Origin: Nansenia antarctica
Lineage: Eukaryota; Chordata; Actinopteri; Argentiniformes; Microstomatidae
NCBI GenBank assembly: GCA_963989245.1
Contig: OZ022339.1
Coordinates: 19,892,563-19,956,562, forward strand
DNA length: 64,000 bases
Direction: 5' to 3'
Both the position numbers and the translations under genes were made by a program. Within the stretch, counting starts at the first letter, position 1, and every line of letters begins with the position of its first letter. The notes below the pieces were generated by a model. It was not told where the DNA came from, searched no databases, and saw nothing but the letters and a program-made list of their open reading frames with translations. Positions 23,871 through 35,600 of the stretch are shown here, piece by piece.

Positions 23871-23960
23871 GGTGCTCCGCATTGCCCTCGACCTGATGGA
23901 GTGATGTGCACCAGCCGGGTGTGTTGGGCGTAGACTCCATTAATTACGCTGTCCCTTAAG
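23865..23960 (-). repeat. LTR fragment, direct repeat of 20374-20470
   Basis: About 95 bp nearly identical to the internal part of the 3' LTR at 20374-20470; the latter has about 9 extra bases and a few substitutions. Its right edge (23960) abuts a different gypsy gag and its left edge runs into the SCAN-like gag. It is therefore the truncated remains of the 5' LTR of the Gmr1-like element. Confidence 0.8.
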
Positions 23961-24729
23961 AGCAATATAAGCTTCCTGAGCTCGGCCAATAAGCACACTC
24001 TGTAGTAATGCGGTGCGGTCTGAAGTAGACCAGTCCCTCTCGTCGGCAACACTCTCAAACAGTGAAAATAATATATCAGGATCTTTTTCATTAAACTTTG
24101 CCAACAGTCTAACCATGGCAGACAAATTATCCCTCTTAGAATTACTCAAATCGCCACCTCCAACGTCAGATAACTTTCCCTCAGCAATCAACTTAAGGCG
24201 CTCCCGTTCATGAGCCAATTTTTCAAACTCCAATTCCCTGTCCCTCGCACGCTCTTGCATCTAACACCAGGGGAGCCACCCCTCCTAAATTTCGTTGTTT
24301 GGTACCTGTACTGTAGCAATGACAATAAAGTCCATTCATTCATTCATTCATCTGAAATTCACGCTCTCGCGTCTGCTCTTGCATCTGAAATTCACGCTCT
24401 CGCGTCTGAGATTCCATCTGTAATTCACGCTCTCGCGTCTGAAATTCCATCTGTAATGATAACAATTCTCTCTGTTGATCAAATGTTAACTCACTGGACC
24501 CAGATACAACCCCAACGGATATTTTAGGGACAGACATTTTACCCTTTAGTATGCCCCTATTAATTAATGTATTCTGTAAAGCCTCTACTACGTCCTGTTT
24601 CTTTGCTCGGACTTTCACCACCTCAAGCTTAACCTCATAATGTTCCACAACCTTCCACTGTTGTTCCTTCGTTAACTGTAACAATCCATCGACCGACGGA
24701 GCTTCCACAAACTCCTCAAAAACATCCAT
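23961..24729 (-). pseudogene. Gypsy gag N-terminal part (second element)
   Basis: Minus-strand gag starting at 24729 (ATG; MDVFEEFVEAPSVDGLLQL). It has a charged helical stretch with repeated TREREFQM units, interrupted at about 24260-24350 by a LINE tail. It continues with MVRLLAKFNEKDPDILFSLF and TALLQSVLIGRAQEAY and stops abruptly at 23961, where LTR sequence of the other element begins. It shares orientation with the tRNA-Pro-primed LTR to its right. Confidence 0.75.
24260..24350 (+). mobile_element. LINE 3'-tail insertion in gag
   Basis: About 85 bp ending in GACAATAAAGT followed by (CATT)n, the style of a CR1/L2 LINE 3' end. It interrupts the TRERE-repeat region of gag. CATCT borders both sides, possibly a short target-site duplication. 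Confidence 0.65.
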
Positions 24730-25419
24730 ATCTCAATATAATCAAATAACCAATATAAATCAACCCTAACAAACGGGAATCTCCCCTCCTATTACAAACT
24801 CCTCCTATAAACTACTCCCATATCAGCCATGATCTTCAGCCCATTTAGAGCGAGTAACTGTGCACACATACAAAACAGAAAAGTAACTAACATACTTCGT
24901 AAGAGCTGCCCCGCATCTAACTCAGTAATAACTAACTAACCACTCAGCTAGCCTTCAGTGCGTTCACATGCAACTCTTCCACCTGGCAAATGCCTGGTGG
25001 CGCCCCCGCGTTCAACACACCAAAAATAACAAACGAAAACAATAAACAAGCGTTAAGCGCTTCTACTCCTAGCACGGGGGTTCACGTATAGCTCTGATGA
25101 TATCTAAACCACCCGCCCTACCTATCCTTCTCTGCTTTGCATAGAACACAGCACTCACCAAACTCCAGCCGAAGATCACAGCCAATACCAAGTGTTACGT
25201 CCTTGTCAGCACAGTCGGACGGCCAGCTCCCCCTCGTCACCAGCACCCAAACCAACATACCAAATATACTAAACAATACATTAAATCCAATCCAACCAAA
25301 ACCCAATAACTATAAACAATAACCATGCGAGTCTCCCAATATAGAATTGGACATATCCAATAATCCAATCCCGAATATCAACTATGAAAAGGGAGAGAAT
25401 ATCGCTCTCACCAAATTCA
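24730..25419 (-). other. 5' leader of the gypsy element
   Basis: AT-rich untranslated stretch between the primer-binding site and the gag start. No coding region was recognised. Confidence 0.55.
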
Positions 25420-25437
25420 ATCCCGGACGAGCCCCCA
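25420..25437 (-). other. tRNA-Pro-type primer-binding site
   Basis: On the minus strand TGGGGGCTCGTCCGGGAT, three bases after the LTR end. This is the exact 18-base sequence known as the tRNA-Pro primer site in many gammaretroviruses and some gypsy elements. Confidence 0.88.
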
Positions 25438-25440
25438 ATT

Positions 25441-25740
25441 TGTTACGCTTGCCTGGCTCTTGACAAGGTAACAAAAAGGGAGACGACATATGGTTAACAA
25501 TAATAGGAGATTTATTGTAGAAAATAATGTTGAATGGAAATAATGAAAATGGTAACGACAGCCAAAAACGGCTGCTGGTCGACAAGGAAGAGACCGAGTC
25601 CATCAATCTGACCCACTCTTAAAGTTCCTGGGACAATTAGGATACTACCCCACACCTGTGCCCATCTGGAACAAAGAGAGAAGGTAGACAGGACAACAGA
25701 TGTAATAGCGCCCACTATAGGTTCAGTGTGGATCGTCACA
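25441..25740 (-). mobile_element. 5' LTR of gypsy-type element
   Basis: A 300-bp LTR. On the minus strand it begins TGTGACGATCCACACTG and ends GGCAAGCGTAACA, giving TG...CA ends, with the primer-binding site just inside. No second copy of this LTR is present, so its 3' half has been lost or replaced by the Gmr1-like element. Confidence 0.85.
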
Positions 25741-25859
25741 CTGGGGATTACGAACTTTCTGCTGTGGTTTCGGCACTCCTGCCTCTGCGACACCTACCTG
25801 CTACCGGCAAACGTCACTGACTGACTCCAACACCACTGTCGGGAGCGCGACTCGACCAC

Positions 25860-25957
25860 GTCATGAAAAGGGGGTTCCTGAAATTTGATCGAGTGCAAAG
25901 GTAGAATTATTTTTTTACTCACAGGGTCAAATGACCCCACCCACGGCCGTTCTAGTG
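25860..25957 (-). mobile_element. piggyBac-like terminal fragment
   Basis: The outer end reads CACTAGAACGGCCGTGGG on the minus strand and abuts TTAA at 25958-25961, the target of piggyBac elements. The adjoining segment (GAAATTTGA-GAGTGCAAAG) has a relative at 41078-41180. The other end is not visible. Confidence 0.55.
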
Positions 25958-26430
25958 TTAATGCATGTCCAACAATAGTGAACCCACATTCTTCGCCGGT
26001 TTCTCCTCCTGATTCGGAGCAAAAGATCAAGCGCTATGGCTTCCCTTCTGTCCTTCTGACAAGACTGCAGTGACCCAGTATAGTACGCCAGGGAGAAGTC
26101 AGTCTGCCCTACACGATGACTCACAATTTAGATATGTACTCAATGTGTGTGTGTATGTGTTTTTAATAGCGTCTATAAAGCAAAGATTAACTATGATACC
26201 AAACAAAAAAGTCCACTTTCAGATATCGTCTCATCAGTTGACAAGGAAAGTGTCGGCCACAAAACCACAAAACCGGTTAGTCCTCATTTCGTCTCACGGT
26301 GGGCGTTATTGTACTGTACACACTTCCTCATTCCTCCTTCACATTGCTCACATTACTCCAGAAACTTCAGTTCAACCAGTCGCTGGCTTCTCTCTGACGG
26401 TGCGCACGTACACACTTCTCCTCCTCCGCC

Positions 26431-27462
26431 ATGGCCACAGCAGCTGCGTCCTCCACTCTGAGCGACCACCTCACCTGCCCCGTCTGTACAGAGATCTACA
26501 CTGACCCTGTGTCTCTCAGCTGCCAGCACACCTTCTGTAAGACGTGCCTCCAACAAACCCTGGAGGCTGGTCACCAACACTGCCCAGTGTGCAGGGCTCC
26601 GGTCAGGGGCAGAAACTTCCAGATCAACAGAATGGCCAAGAACATGGCGGATCAGCTGAGACTGGAAGGAGAGAGAGGGGGGAGAGAAGGAGGAGGAGAG
26701 GAGGAGGAAAGGAGAAGGGAGAGACAAGGAGGAGAGAGAGGGCACAAGTGCCCTGAACACGGTGAGACACTGAAGCTGTTCTGTGAGACTGACGGTCAGC
26801 TGATCTGTGTGGTCTGCAAGGAGGGGAGGGAGCACAGAGGACACACGTTCAAACCTGTGAAAGAGGCGCAGGAGGATCTGAGGAGAGAGGTGGACTCGTC
26901 CCTCCGTGGTCTGCAGGTGGATATCGGTTCCGTCACAAAGAGAAAGGAGCAGCAGTCTGATATCAACAGGTCGACAGAAATCAAACGAGATGAGCTCAGA
27001 GCCAAGATCAGATCCCAGTTCGCGGAGCTGCAAGAGCAACTGAAGAAGAAAGAGGACTGGGCCAAGAGGAAGATCGAACGCAACTACCCTGCAGGAGACC
27101 TGACCAGTTTTGACAAGGTGTTGAGAGAGGGCAGAGAGAGGCAGACCCTGCTGCAGGCTGGACGAGACACCGCTGACCCTGGAGACTTCCTGCGGTGGTG
27201 GGGGACGAGGGGGAAGGCTGCCTGCCGAGGGACAGACACTCTGCTGGGGACATGTCCCCGCGTGAGACCCCCACCCTCACCCCCACCCCGCGGTGCTCTG
27301 GAAGGAGAGGACAGACCGTCTGAGAGCCTGGTGAAGTATGTCGACTTTGAAGGCATGGAGAGAGACATCTCTCTGAACTTCCCTTACACCGCTGTGGAGG
27401 TGGTGGAGGATGTCGTTAGAGCCGCTACATATTTATGGGATAAATTTGTTTTGAAAAAATGA
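26431..27462 (+). CDS. TRIM-like RING/B-box/coiled-coil protein
   Basis: Single-exon 343-aa protein of the TRIM E3 ubiquitin ligase type, starting at an ATG in a good context (CCGCCATGG). RING C3HC4: C16, C19, C31, H33, C36, C39, C51, C54. A charged Gly/Glu/Arg linker (79-105) follows. B-box2: C107, H110, C118, D121, C126, C129, H135, H138. A coiled coil spans about 145-218. Residues 225-343 resemble no domain I know; a Pro-rich patch is at 279-287 and the end is ATYLWDKFVLKK. There is no PRY/SPRY domain, which most fish TRIMs of this style have after the coiled coil. All zinc ligands are intact, so it may be functional, but a retrocopy cannot be excluded. Cytosolic immune or ubiquitin function is inferred from the family only. 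Confidence 0.85.
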   Translation: MATAAASSTLSDHLTCPVCTEIYTDPVSLSCQHTFCKTCLQQTLEAGHQHCPVCRAPVRGRNFQINRMAKNMADQLRLEGERGGREGGGEEEERRRERQGGERGHKCPEHGETLKLFCETDGQLICVVCKEGREHRGHTFKPVKEAQEDLRREVDSSLRGLQVDIGSVTKRKEQQSDINRSTEIKRDELRAKIRSQFAELQEQLKKKEDWAKRKIERNYPAGDLTSFDKVLREGRERQTLLQAGRDTADPGDFLRWWGTRGKAACRGTDTLLGTCPRVRPPPSPPPRGALEGEDRPSESLVKYVDFEGMERDISLNFPYTAVEVVEDVVRAATYLWDKFVLKK

Positions 27463-27531
27463 TGGGACTTATTTTGAAAAGTAAGTTTTTGCTCGTGGGA
27501 GTTGGGGAGGAGTGCTAGCTCCTGTCTCCTG

Positions 27532-27940
27532 TCCAATCAGGTAGTTTCTTTTTCTATTTTGGGCGGCCCAGTTTTTGGCATGTGGCCGCTAATTTTAGTA
27601 GTAGTGTGAATGAAAATAAACAATTCAGTAGCATCTCTTTAAACTATGGTTTGGTTAAATATGATTTTACTTCAGCAATATTTACTGGAAATGTTTTTAA
27701 ACAGTCATCTTCGGTTATAATAAAACTGTATGTCCAATCAGGTAATTTATTTTTCAGTTTTTGGTTCGTGGCCACAACATTTGTTCGTGGCCACACAAGT
27801 AGTGTGTATGAACAACAATTCTAATCGCATCTTTAAACTATGTTTTTTTAAAAATGTATATGATTTTACTGCAGCAATATTTACTGGAAATGTTTTGAAC
27901 ATTTGGTCATCCTTGGTTATAATAAAACAGATAAACATAA
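27532..27940. repeat. Diverged tandem duplication (~200-bp unit)
   Basis: Two similar units start at GTCCAATCAGGTA (about 27532 and 27733). Both end with CAGCAATATTTACTGGAAAT and GGTTATAATAAAAC. They lie just downstream of the TRIM gene, possibly in its 3' UTR. Confidence 0.65.
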
Positions 27941-27969
27941 AATAAATAAATAACATGTATATGATTTTA

Positions 27970-28783
27970 CTGCCAAAAAACATCTAAAAAAAAGCCTGGA
28001 AGAGCATTCTTTGGACAGCTGAAACTCAGATCAACCTGTACCAGAAGGATGGGAAGAAAACAGTATGGGGAAGGCTTGGAACGGCTCATGATCCAACGCT
28101 TACTACATCATCTGTAAAAAACGGTGCAGTCAGTGTGATGGCATGGGCATGCATGGCTTCCAATGGCACTGGGTCACTAGTGTTTATTGATGATGTGACA
28201 GAAGACAGAAGTAGACAGATGAATTCTGAAGTGTTTAGGGATATACTGTCTGCTCAGATTCAGACAAATTCAGCAAAGTTGATTGGATTCACAATGCAGA
28301 TTGACAATGAAAACATACTGTGTAAGCAACCCAGGAGTTTTTTTTAAGGCAAAGAAGTGGAATATTCTGCAATGGCCGAGTCAATCACCTGCTAAAGGCA
28401 GAAACACCCACAAACAAACAACAACTGAATACAAGCTGCAGTAAAAGCCTGGCAAAGCATCACAAAGGAGGCAACCCAGCATTTGGTGATTCCATGAGTT
28501 TCAGACTTCAGGCAGTCATTGCCTGAAAAGGATTCTCGACAAAGTATTAAAAATTAACATTTTATTTATGATTATGTTAATTTGTCCAATTACATTTGAG
28601 CTCCTGAAAATAGGGGACTGTATAGAAATGGTTGCGATTTCTAAACGTTTCATACAATATTTTTGTTGAATTAAAACTGAAAGTCTGCACTTCAATTGCA
28701 TCTCGATTGTTTCATTTCCAATAAAGAGCCAAAATTATGGAAATTGTGTCATGTGTCCAAATATTTCCGGACCGAACTGTATG
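27970..28783 (+). pseudogene. Tc1-like transposon remnant
   Basis: Right part of a Tc1/mariner element. A transposase fragment reads WKSILWTAETQINLYQKDGK and VMAWACMASNGTGSLVFIDD. The terminal repeat near 28754-28783 ends in GGACCGAACTGTA. The N-terminal half is missing and stops are present. Confidence 0.8.
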
Positions 28784-29229
28784 TACTACCTGTTCCACAA
28801 AGTGCTTTAGGAGTTGGAAGACATTTGACTCTGTCTCACGTAATTGTTTGGCAATTGACCTGGCTACATTATTACATCCCAAGGATAACACTGAGAAGGC
28901 ATTAAGGTAACTTTTCCTGAATGAATGCATATAGTGGAAACTTTCTCCAACTATGACTGCACCAATCCAGTCAGAAAATTGCTTGATTCATTTAATGATA
29001 CTGGGATCAGCATTAACTCTGTATGACCACTAGATGTCAGCATATATTAAGGAGAGAGGCAAGCCATAAATATAATATGTTTATGCAGTGGTGTAAAAAG
29101 ACATGTCATTGAGCTACAAATATACATCCACAAATATAATACTTGACTGTTTTTGGCAAGAATCAAATACTGGTAGAAAAACTACTTTGAAGCTGATAAT
29201 TCATCTCCATGCCATCCAATGCTTCCCAA

Positions 29230-29845
29230 TATGGACAAAAGTATTGGGACACCCGAACAACACACCCATATGTGTTTGTTGAAATTATCATTCCAAAACC
29301 ATGGGCATTAATATGGAGTTGGTCCCACCTGTGCTGTTATAACAGCTTCCACTCTTCCGGGAAGACTTTCTGCTAGATTTTAGAATTTGGTTGCGGGGAT
29401 TTGCTCCCATTCAGCCACAAGAGCATTAATGAGTTTGGGCACTAATGTTGGGCGAAATGGACTGGCTCGCAGACGGAGTTCCAATTCATCCCAAAGGTGT
29501 TCGATGGGGTTGAGGTCAGAGCTCTGTGTGCAGACCAGTCAAATTCTCCCAAACCAAACCCGGCAAACCATGTCATTATGGACCTCACTTTGTGTATGGG
29601 GGCATTGTCATGCTGAAACTGGAAAGGGCCTTCCCCAAACTGTTGCCACAAAGTTGGAAGCATACAATTCTCTAGAATCGCATTGTATGCTGTAGCATTA
29701 AGATCTCCCTTCACTGAAACTAAGGGGCCTAGCCCAAACCATGAAAACAGCCCCAGACCAGAATTGTGTCCACATACTATTATCCATACAATGTATCTTG
29801 CCACGCATTGTTGTTCTCTCTCTACAGACCAGAAACTACCCACAA
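29230..29845 (-). pseudogene. Tc1-like transposon remnant (minus)
   Basis: The left end carries a Tc1 inverted repeat (TATGGACAAAAGTATTGGGA). The minus-strand reading shows FQHDNAPIHKVRSIMTWFAG with the second catalytic aspartate, and GLGEFDWSAHRALTSTPSNT further on. It lacks the N-terminus and the opposite repeat. Confidence 0.85.
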
Positions 29846-30506
29846 AATAGACAAGGATAGGCCTTTCTCTAGTCTTCGAATATGTGTTTGTTTACATGTT
29901 TGCTGGAGTTGTGCAATTGCAGAAGAGCACTGCTGGTCACTAGAGAAAACATGTCAGGCAAAGAGCAACGTTCCAACAGAGATCCAGCACCAATAAAGTT
30001 GGGACTTGGTAAAAATGAAAGTGCTGGGTGGCCTGGCTTGGAGTAAACTGCCAACGGCGTAGAAAGCATTGTTTTTGGCCAAGCTTTCAACCACGCAATT
30101 TGTAGCAGAACAGATAATGACTTTAGCCACAGGACTGGGCTTGTATTGGGAGCTGAGGACCGTATCTCCACGGAAACATGGGGGGATTTCTGATAATCAT
30201 CCCCAGACATTTCCCATGAATGCCCAATCTGAGTCTGTTAAAAAGTGCTCTGTGGTCACTTTATTGCTTTATGTTTTTGTGTGTCTGTGTGCCTGTAAAT
30301 GCGGGCTAAAGCAGATGTGATGGAAACCCATTTACAAGCTTACAGAGAGACAAATAGGCTTCCCTTCACATGATTTTCTCATAGTTCTACAGGTGATCAT
30401 CAATTGACGCTCCTTATGTTCCTGTTGCTATTTGAACTGTTGCTGAACTGTTGCTACTGTCACTAATATACAATGAATAAACCTCTACTTTTATTTAAGG
30501 GTCCTA

Positions 30507-30512
<6 letters not shown>

Positions 30513-30575
<63 letters not shown>
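30513..30575. repeat. (GT)n microsatellite
   Basis: A GT run of about 31 units. Confidence 0.95.
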
Positions 30576-30576
<1 letters not shown>

Positions 30577-30825
30577 GCGGCTGGGTGTTTGTTTATTTAT
30601 CAGTTTGATAAAAAGCAATTCATTATAAAAACTATTTGTCACTGTTTTGAATCATAGTGTAATTACAGATCATTTTGACATGTACAGTATATATCCTTAA
30701 GGTCACAACATAACCACTGGAGTTGTAACTGTGTGCCCTATAGATACACATTTAATGACATTTCCCAATGCTACCGCCATATTGTCTTCTCCAATATGCA
30801 TCCCTGCTGTTGTCATTGTCATATA

Positions 30826-31154
30826 CACTCACTGAACATTTTATTAGGAACATTATACTAATACTGGGTAGGGCCTCCCTTTGCTCTCAAAACAGCCTAA
30901 ATTCTTAATGGCATTGATTCCACAAGATGTTGCAGACATGGTGCATTATCATGCTGATAGTAGTCATTAAAAGATGGGTAAAGTGTGGCAATGAAGGGAC
31001 GCACATCGTCAGCAACAATACCCAAATAGGCTGTGGCATTTAAGCGATAATGGATTGGTATTAACAGGCCCAAAGTGTGCCAAGAAAACATCCCCTGCAT
31101 CATTAAAATACTTGCATGAATAAGATGTGAACAGGTGTTCCTAAAAAGTGAGTG
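30826..31154 (-). mobile_element. Deleted Tc1/mariner-type element
   Basis: A 329-bp element with inverted ends CACTCACTGAACATTTTATT and GTTCCTAAAAAGTGAGTG. The inside retains antisense transposase sequence of a common fish Tc1-type transposon (HDNAPCLQHLVESM on the minus strand). It is an internally deleted derivative. Confidence 0.8.
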
Positions 31155-31328
31155 TTATCTGACTGTTTCTGGAAAATATGTGGGAAAAGACAATATGTGA
31201 ATGGTAATTGATTTATAACACTGGTAACATTTGGTAACTACTTCTCACCTGGGCAAATGTCATCAAGGTGTTTAAAGAATGTCAAAATGAACCAGGCATA
31301 ACTCGATGATCACATGTAGAAAGGAAGA

Positions 31329-31613
31329 GGGGGGGAGGGGGACATTCACTTTTGAGGGGGAGAGAGAGAGGGGGTGGGACATTCACCTTTGAGGGGGAGA
31401 GAGAGAGGGGGTGGGACATTCACCTTTGAGGGGGAGAGAGAGAGGGGGTGGGACATTCACCTTTGAGGGGGAGAGAGAGAGGGGGTGGGACATTCACCTT
31501 TGAGGGGGAGAGAGAGAGGGGGTGGGACATTCACCTTTGAGGGGGAGAGAGAGAGGGGGAGGGACATTCACCTTTGAGGGGGAGAGAGAGAGGGGGTGGG
31601 ACATTCACCTTTG
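31329..31613. repeat. G-rich 37-bp minisatellite
   Basis: Eight nearly identical 37-bp units of the form GGGACATTCACCTTTGAG plus a GGGGGAGAGAGAGAGGGGGT segment. Purine-rich on the plus strand with repeated runs of five G. Confidence 0.92.
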
Positions 31614-34600
31614 CTCATAACTGTGTTGTTTGACATCTTTGGTAAGAGGGTTAGGGTTGGACGTTTTCATGCTATGAAGAGACAACAACGATGAAATTAT
31701 TATATTCTCATACTACAGCATCAGAATACGGTGGAAGTTTTTGCTGTAGCAGTTATTTCTTTGTAGAGCGTTGAAATTAAATATACGTCAATCAAGAAAT
31801 ATTAACCTTTTCGTAAAATGTTAATGTCTTGAAAAAAGAGACGGTTGAGTTTTTGGAAAGTTCATTTGTCAGTGGTTCTTATGCAAATGATGTCTGTGTC
31901 CTTTAGGTGAGTCACACTTTTTGGGTGAAAAAGTATGACTCAAAGAGAAAAACAGTCCCCTGTTTTGCTTCTCAATTTGGCTGATGGAATGGGAGTGACT
32001 TCAACAGCAGCTTGTCTACTAAGATGCAATAACAAAAAAGCTAACTGCTGTTTTCCATAATCATGTTTGTAGTTTTGGGGGCAAAATGATGTACTCCTGG
32101 TCTTTGACACAAAGTCTGCGGACTAAAATATATTTTAAAAGTTTGTAGGCTCACCTAGACTCGTTTTACAGACAGTTGTATTTAATTCCCTGGCTAAGCC
32201 TGGCTTAGCCATGATTCTGTTGACTGAAAACACGTGTCTGGGTGAACCTACAACATTCCCAAGTAGAGTGGAAAATTAGGTATAACATCCAAAATACTGA
32301 ACTGACCCTTTAATTGAACATTCTTTATCACACTCATCATCTGATTTAGCAAATGGCCATTTGTGACACCGTTTGATGAAAAGGTCCTCATGTATGAAGA
32401 TAGATATGGGACTTTAATCGTGAGGTTGTAGGTTCGTTTTGTGCACTTGTATCTTGAAATTTGCACTTGTAAAATAAATATTTGCACTTGTATCTTGAAA
32501 GTTGCACTTGTAAAATAAATATTTGCACTTGCAGATTCGATTTGAGGGCGGACATGCAATGATTGATTGACCAATCACAAGAGAGCATTTTCGAGTGGGC
32601 ATTGAGTGATTGACTGCAGTGATTGACCAATCACAGAACATTTTCGAGAGGCTTTCGACGTAAAGCTCAGTCCAGTGGTCTTTGGCAGGTCAGAAATTTT
32701 CGTCGTGGCTCGTGAAGTGTGGGTGGTCCTACAGTTCACAATCGAACAATTTCAACAACTGTACAAGTCGCGTCACAAGCAATCGTGGATGACAATCGTG
32801 GCTGAGAGCAATCGTACAGTGTGAGCACAATCGTACAGTGTGAGCACGCACGTCGTAAGGTCTGATCAAGTCGGAGACTGTAGGACTGAAACTTTCAGTC
32901 GTGCAGTGTGAGGGGTTCACCGACATAAAATCGCACAGTCTCTGCCCGGCTTAAATTACAAAAAAAAACAGCCGACCATTTACACTGCAGTATGCATACT
33001 GCCTCCCAGAATGCATTTTGCACCGGCTGGCAGCGGGGAATTTAAATCATCAATTTTACGAACGTATGTAAGACACAAATTAACACATTAAAGCTATATA
33101 TAGCGAAATATAGCATGGCAAATTTGATTTATCCATCACTACTTTGAAACTACTGTCATCAAGACAGTCAGTCACTGAAAAAGACCAGTCTGTGTGACTG
33201 AAAGTGTGCGACTGAACACTTTAAGCACAGTAATAGCACAGTAATAATTAAGTAATAATTAAGTAATAATTAGCTTCCGGAAACACTACACGTATTTCAA
33301 TGTAGTTTACCTACCACCAAGCTACTGCAAAATGCATGTAGTGGAGCTACTACCCATCACTGGTAATAAATCATGTGCTTGCAGGCAAACGAGCTAAGCC
33401 AAACTGGCACACATGGGGACGATCATCAAACCAAGAGAGCAATTCTACAGTGAAGTGACGGTAGTAGAAGGAGAGAAAAAGCAGCACAAATTGACAAAAG
33501 CATTTAGATTTGCTACTGTATGTATATTTCCACCAGATATAATGATCTAAGAATAATGAATGATCTCTGAATGAGCGCCGCCGGAAGTCATTCAGAAATG
33601 GTGTCGATCCAACAACCTTTCGGCATGCTTTAAGGCTGTAGATCACTCATTGTGGTGATCGAGTCATTTCCCAGCCCTGCTTCCAATGAAATGTCCTATT
33701 GATTTACTCCAATCTATTGCTCTATTGCTCTAACCCAGTTCAAGGACGATACAGACACTAAACAAGCAGTTGAAAGATACATTTTTGTGCAACCAATTGG
33801 AGGTACTTGACTATGATTCATGCTATGGTGATAGGGTGGGGGTTCCCAACCTTTTTCCCCCAGAGCCCCACCCCTCATCAATCCATTTGGGATTTTAAAA
33901 CACGTTTTATATTTTTGAAGAACAACCTCATAAGTGTCAATAGGTAACTTGAGGAAGCAATAAGATATTTCAGCAAGGCAATAGCTATGGGCAGCCACAG
34001 ACACGGTATATGGACCTACAGTAATTACAAATGAGATTAAGGCCAATGCACACGGCGTGCGATTTTTGTCGCCGGACAACATGCGATTGCAATGCACACA
34101 GCGTGCGATGCGATTTTGTCGCACCGCAAAATTCCATTTTCAACTCACACCATTGAAGTCTATGAGAAAATCATAGAAAATCTCATCCCAATGCACACGG
34201 CGTGCGATGCGATTTTGTCGCACCACAACATTCCATTCTCAATTGTTACTTTATTGTTACGTAGTCGGACCAGGCAGGCTGATTACAATAGGCTCTACCA
34301 ATATTGCTTGCCTTGCTTCCACAATTTCTACAAGATACAACTGGACATATTGTGATAAAATATCTGATTTAGGGGTATTGGTAAAATGTCAGGAGAGGGA
34401 GCGCACAAAACACACAGCCAGAAAGGTGTATTATAAAAGCCACTTTATTATTATGGGCGATGATCAGGCAGACATAGATTCAGAGGACGGAGACAGTCCA
34501 ACATCTAGCTATTCGCCCCTAGGACTCAACTTCCACAACTGATCATGCATCTCAATTAATCATCATAAATATACAGTAGTACAAATTCATCTCATTCAAA

Positions 34601-34650
34601 TAATCATAGGCCTATAAATAAGACAAACATTGGACATATTGGCTGATTTG
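31614..34650. other. Gene-free stretch with short local duplications
   Basis: No gene was recognised. There is a 49-bp tandem duplication around 32440-32525 (CACTTGTATCTTGAAA and CACTTGTAAAATAAAT repeated). A roughly 100-bp segment is duplicated around 34040-34240 (CACACGGCGTGCGAT and GCGATTTTGTCGCACC repeated). These may be remnants of DNA elements, but no terminal repeats or duplications could be fixed. Confidence 0.5.
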
Positions 34651-35390
34651 TGTAAGGCGATCAACTTCTCCAGAATTGAGTTAATTGAGTCTTTACTTAC
34701 AAGCGAGTTCGTTTAATCTCAACGAGACGTCCTTGATATAACTTCTAAGATAAAATGATCCAATCATATATTCGGCACCACTACTGAACTGTTCTTTAAG
34801 ATAATATTTATTCGAGCACATCAGCAAACAATAGCATCAGCAAGCAATAGCATCAGCAAACAATAGCATTTAATTCCATGGAAAGGGGTCTTATCTAGCT
34901 TCACCTCCGCAGGCCAGTATCAGCTAGTCGTCAATAGGTTAACTGCAGAAACTTCACCAGACAAGAGCCCCGTTTCGCCTTGGTGCATAGTCTTTATAAA
35001 TTTTCCTTAACATTTAGGGATGGGCTGTCCCTCTGGTAGGTTTTATGGTAAGCGTCTGTTTTATATCGGTATGTGGCTTTCGACTTCTTTCGGTGTCCGT
35101 GCGAGTGTGCTGTGTGTTATCTTCTTCTTCTGACCCCCCGGTCGTTTGTCATGGTGAGAGTGTTCGGACACTCTGTCGGCAACGGTATCCTGAGCAGCCT
35201 AGTCTTGCGCGACGTTAGACACACACACATTCTAATGTTTTTTAAGAAACCAGTAAGCATATGCACACAGTTATGTTTTTAGGATGCACAGATATTTTGA
35301 TAGTTATTTTGGGTGTATTCTATGTGCGTTCTAAAGCACTAATTGGCCAGTTAATTGATCTTCAAACACATTCCCTCCTGACTAGGTCAG
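34651..35390 (-). mobile_element. Retroviral-type LTR, truncated, inverted copy
   Basis: 740 bp matching 41809-42548 in inverse orientation with very few differences. On the minus strand it contains a TATAAAACAGACGC box and an AATAAATATT signal, and it ends CGCCTTACA. Its U3 part is cut off at 35390, where unrelated sequence begins. No primer-binding site or internal genes adjoin it, so it is a solo or orphan LTR. Confidence 0.8.
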
Positions 35391-35600
35391 GCAAGACTGG
35401 GTGGGCAAGGGAGGCCTGGCCTCACCATGCATTGAGTCCAGGGCTGAAAGATTGACATTTTGTTCATCCAATCACATGAAGCCATTTTGAGAATTCGCCA
35501 GTCACTTCAGTCAAAGAAACACTCGCCATAGTGGCTACGAGTGTCCTATCAACTTGTCAGGACACGTCTAGAACACCCATGGCTATTATCCCTGAGAATA

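Noticed and set aside
32690..32945. Repeated TCGTACAGTGTGAGC motifs suggesting another transposon, with a loose resemblance to 51000-51130
   Set aside because: No terminal repeats or target duplication could be fixed, and the similarity is too weak to call.
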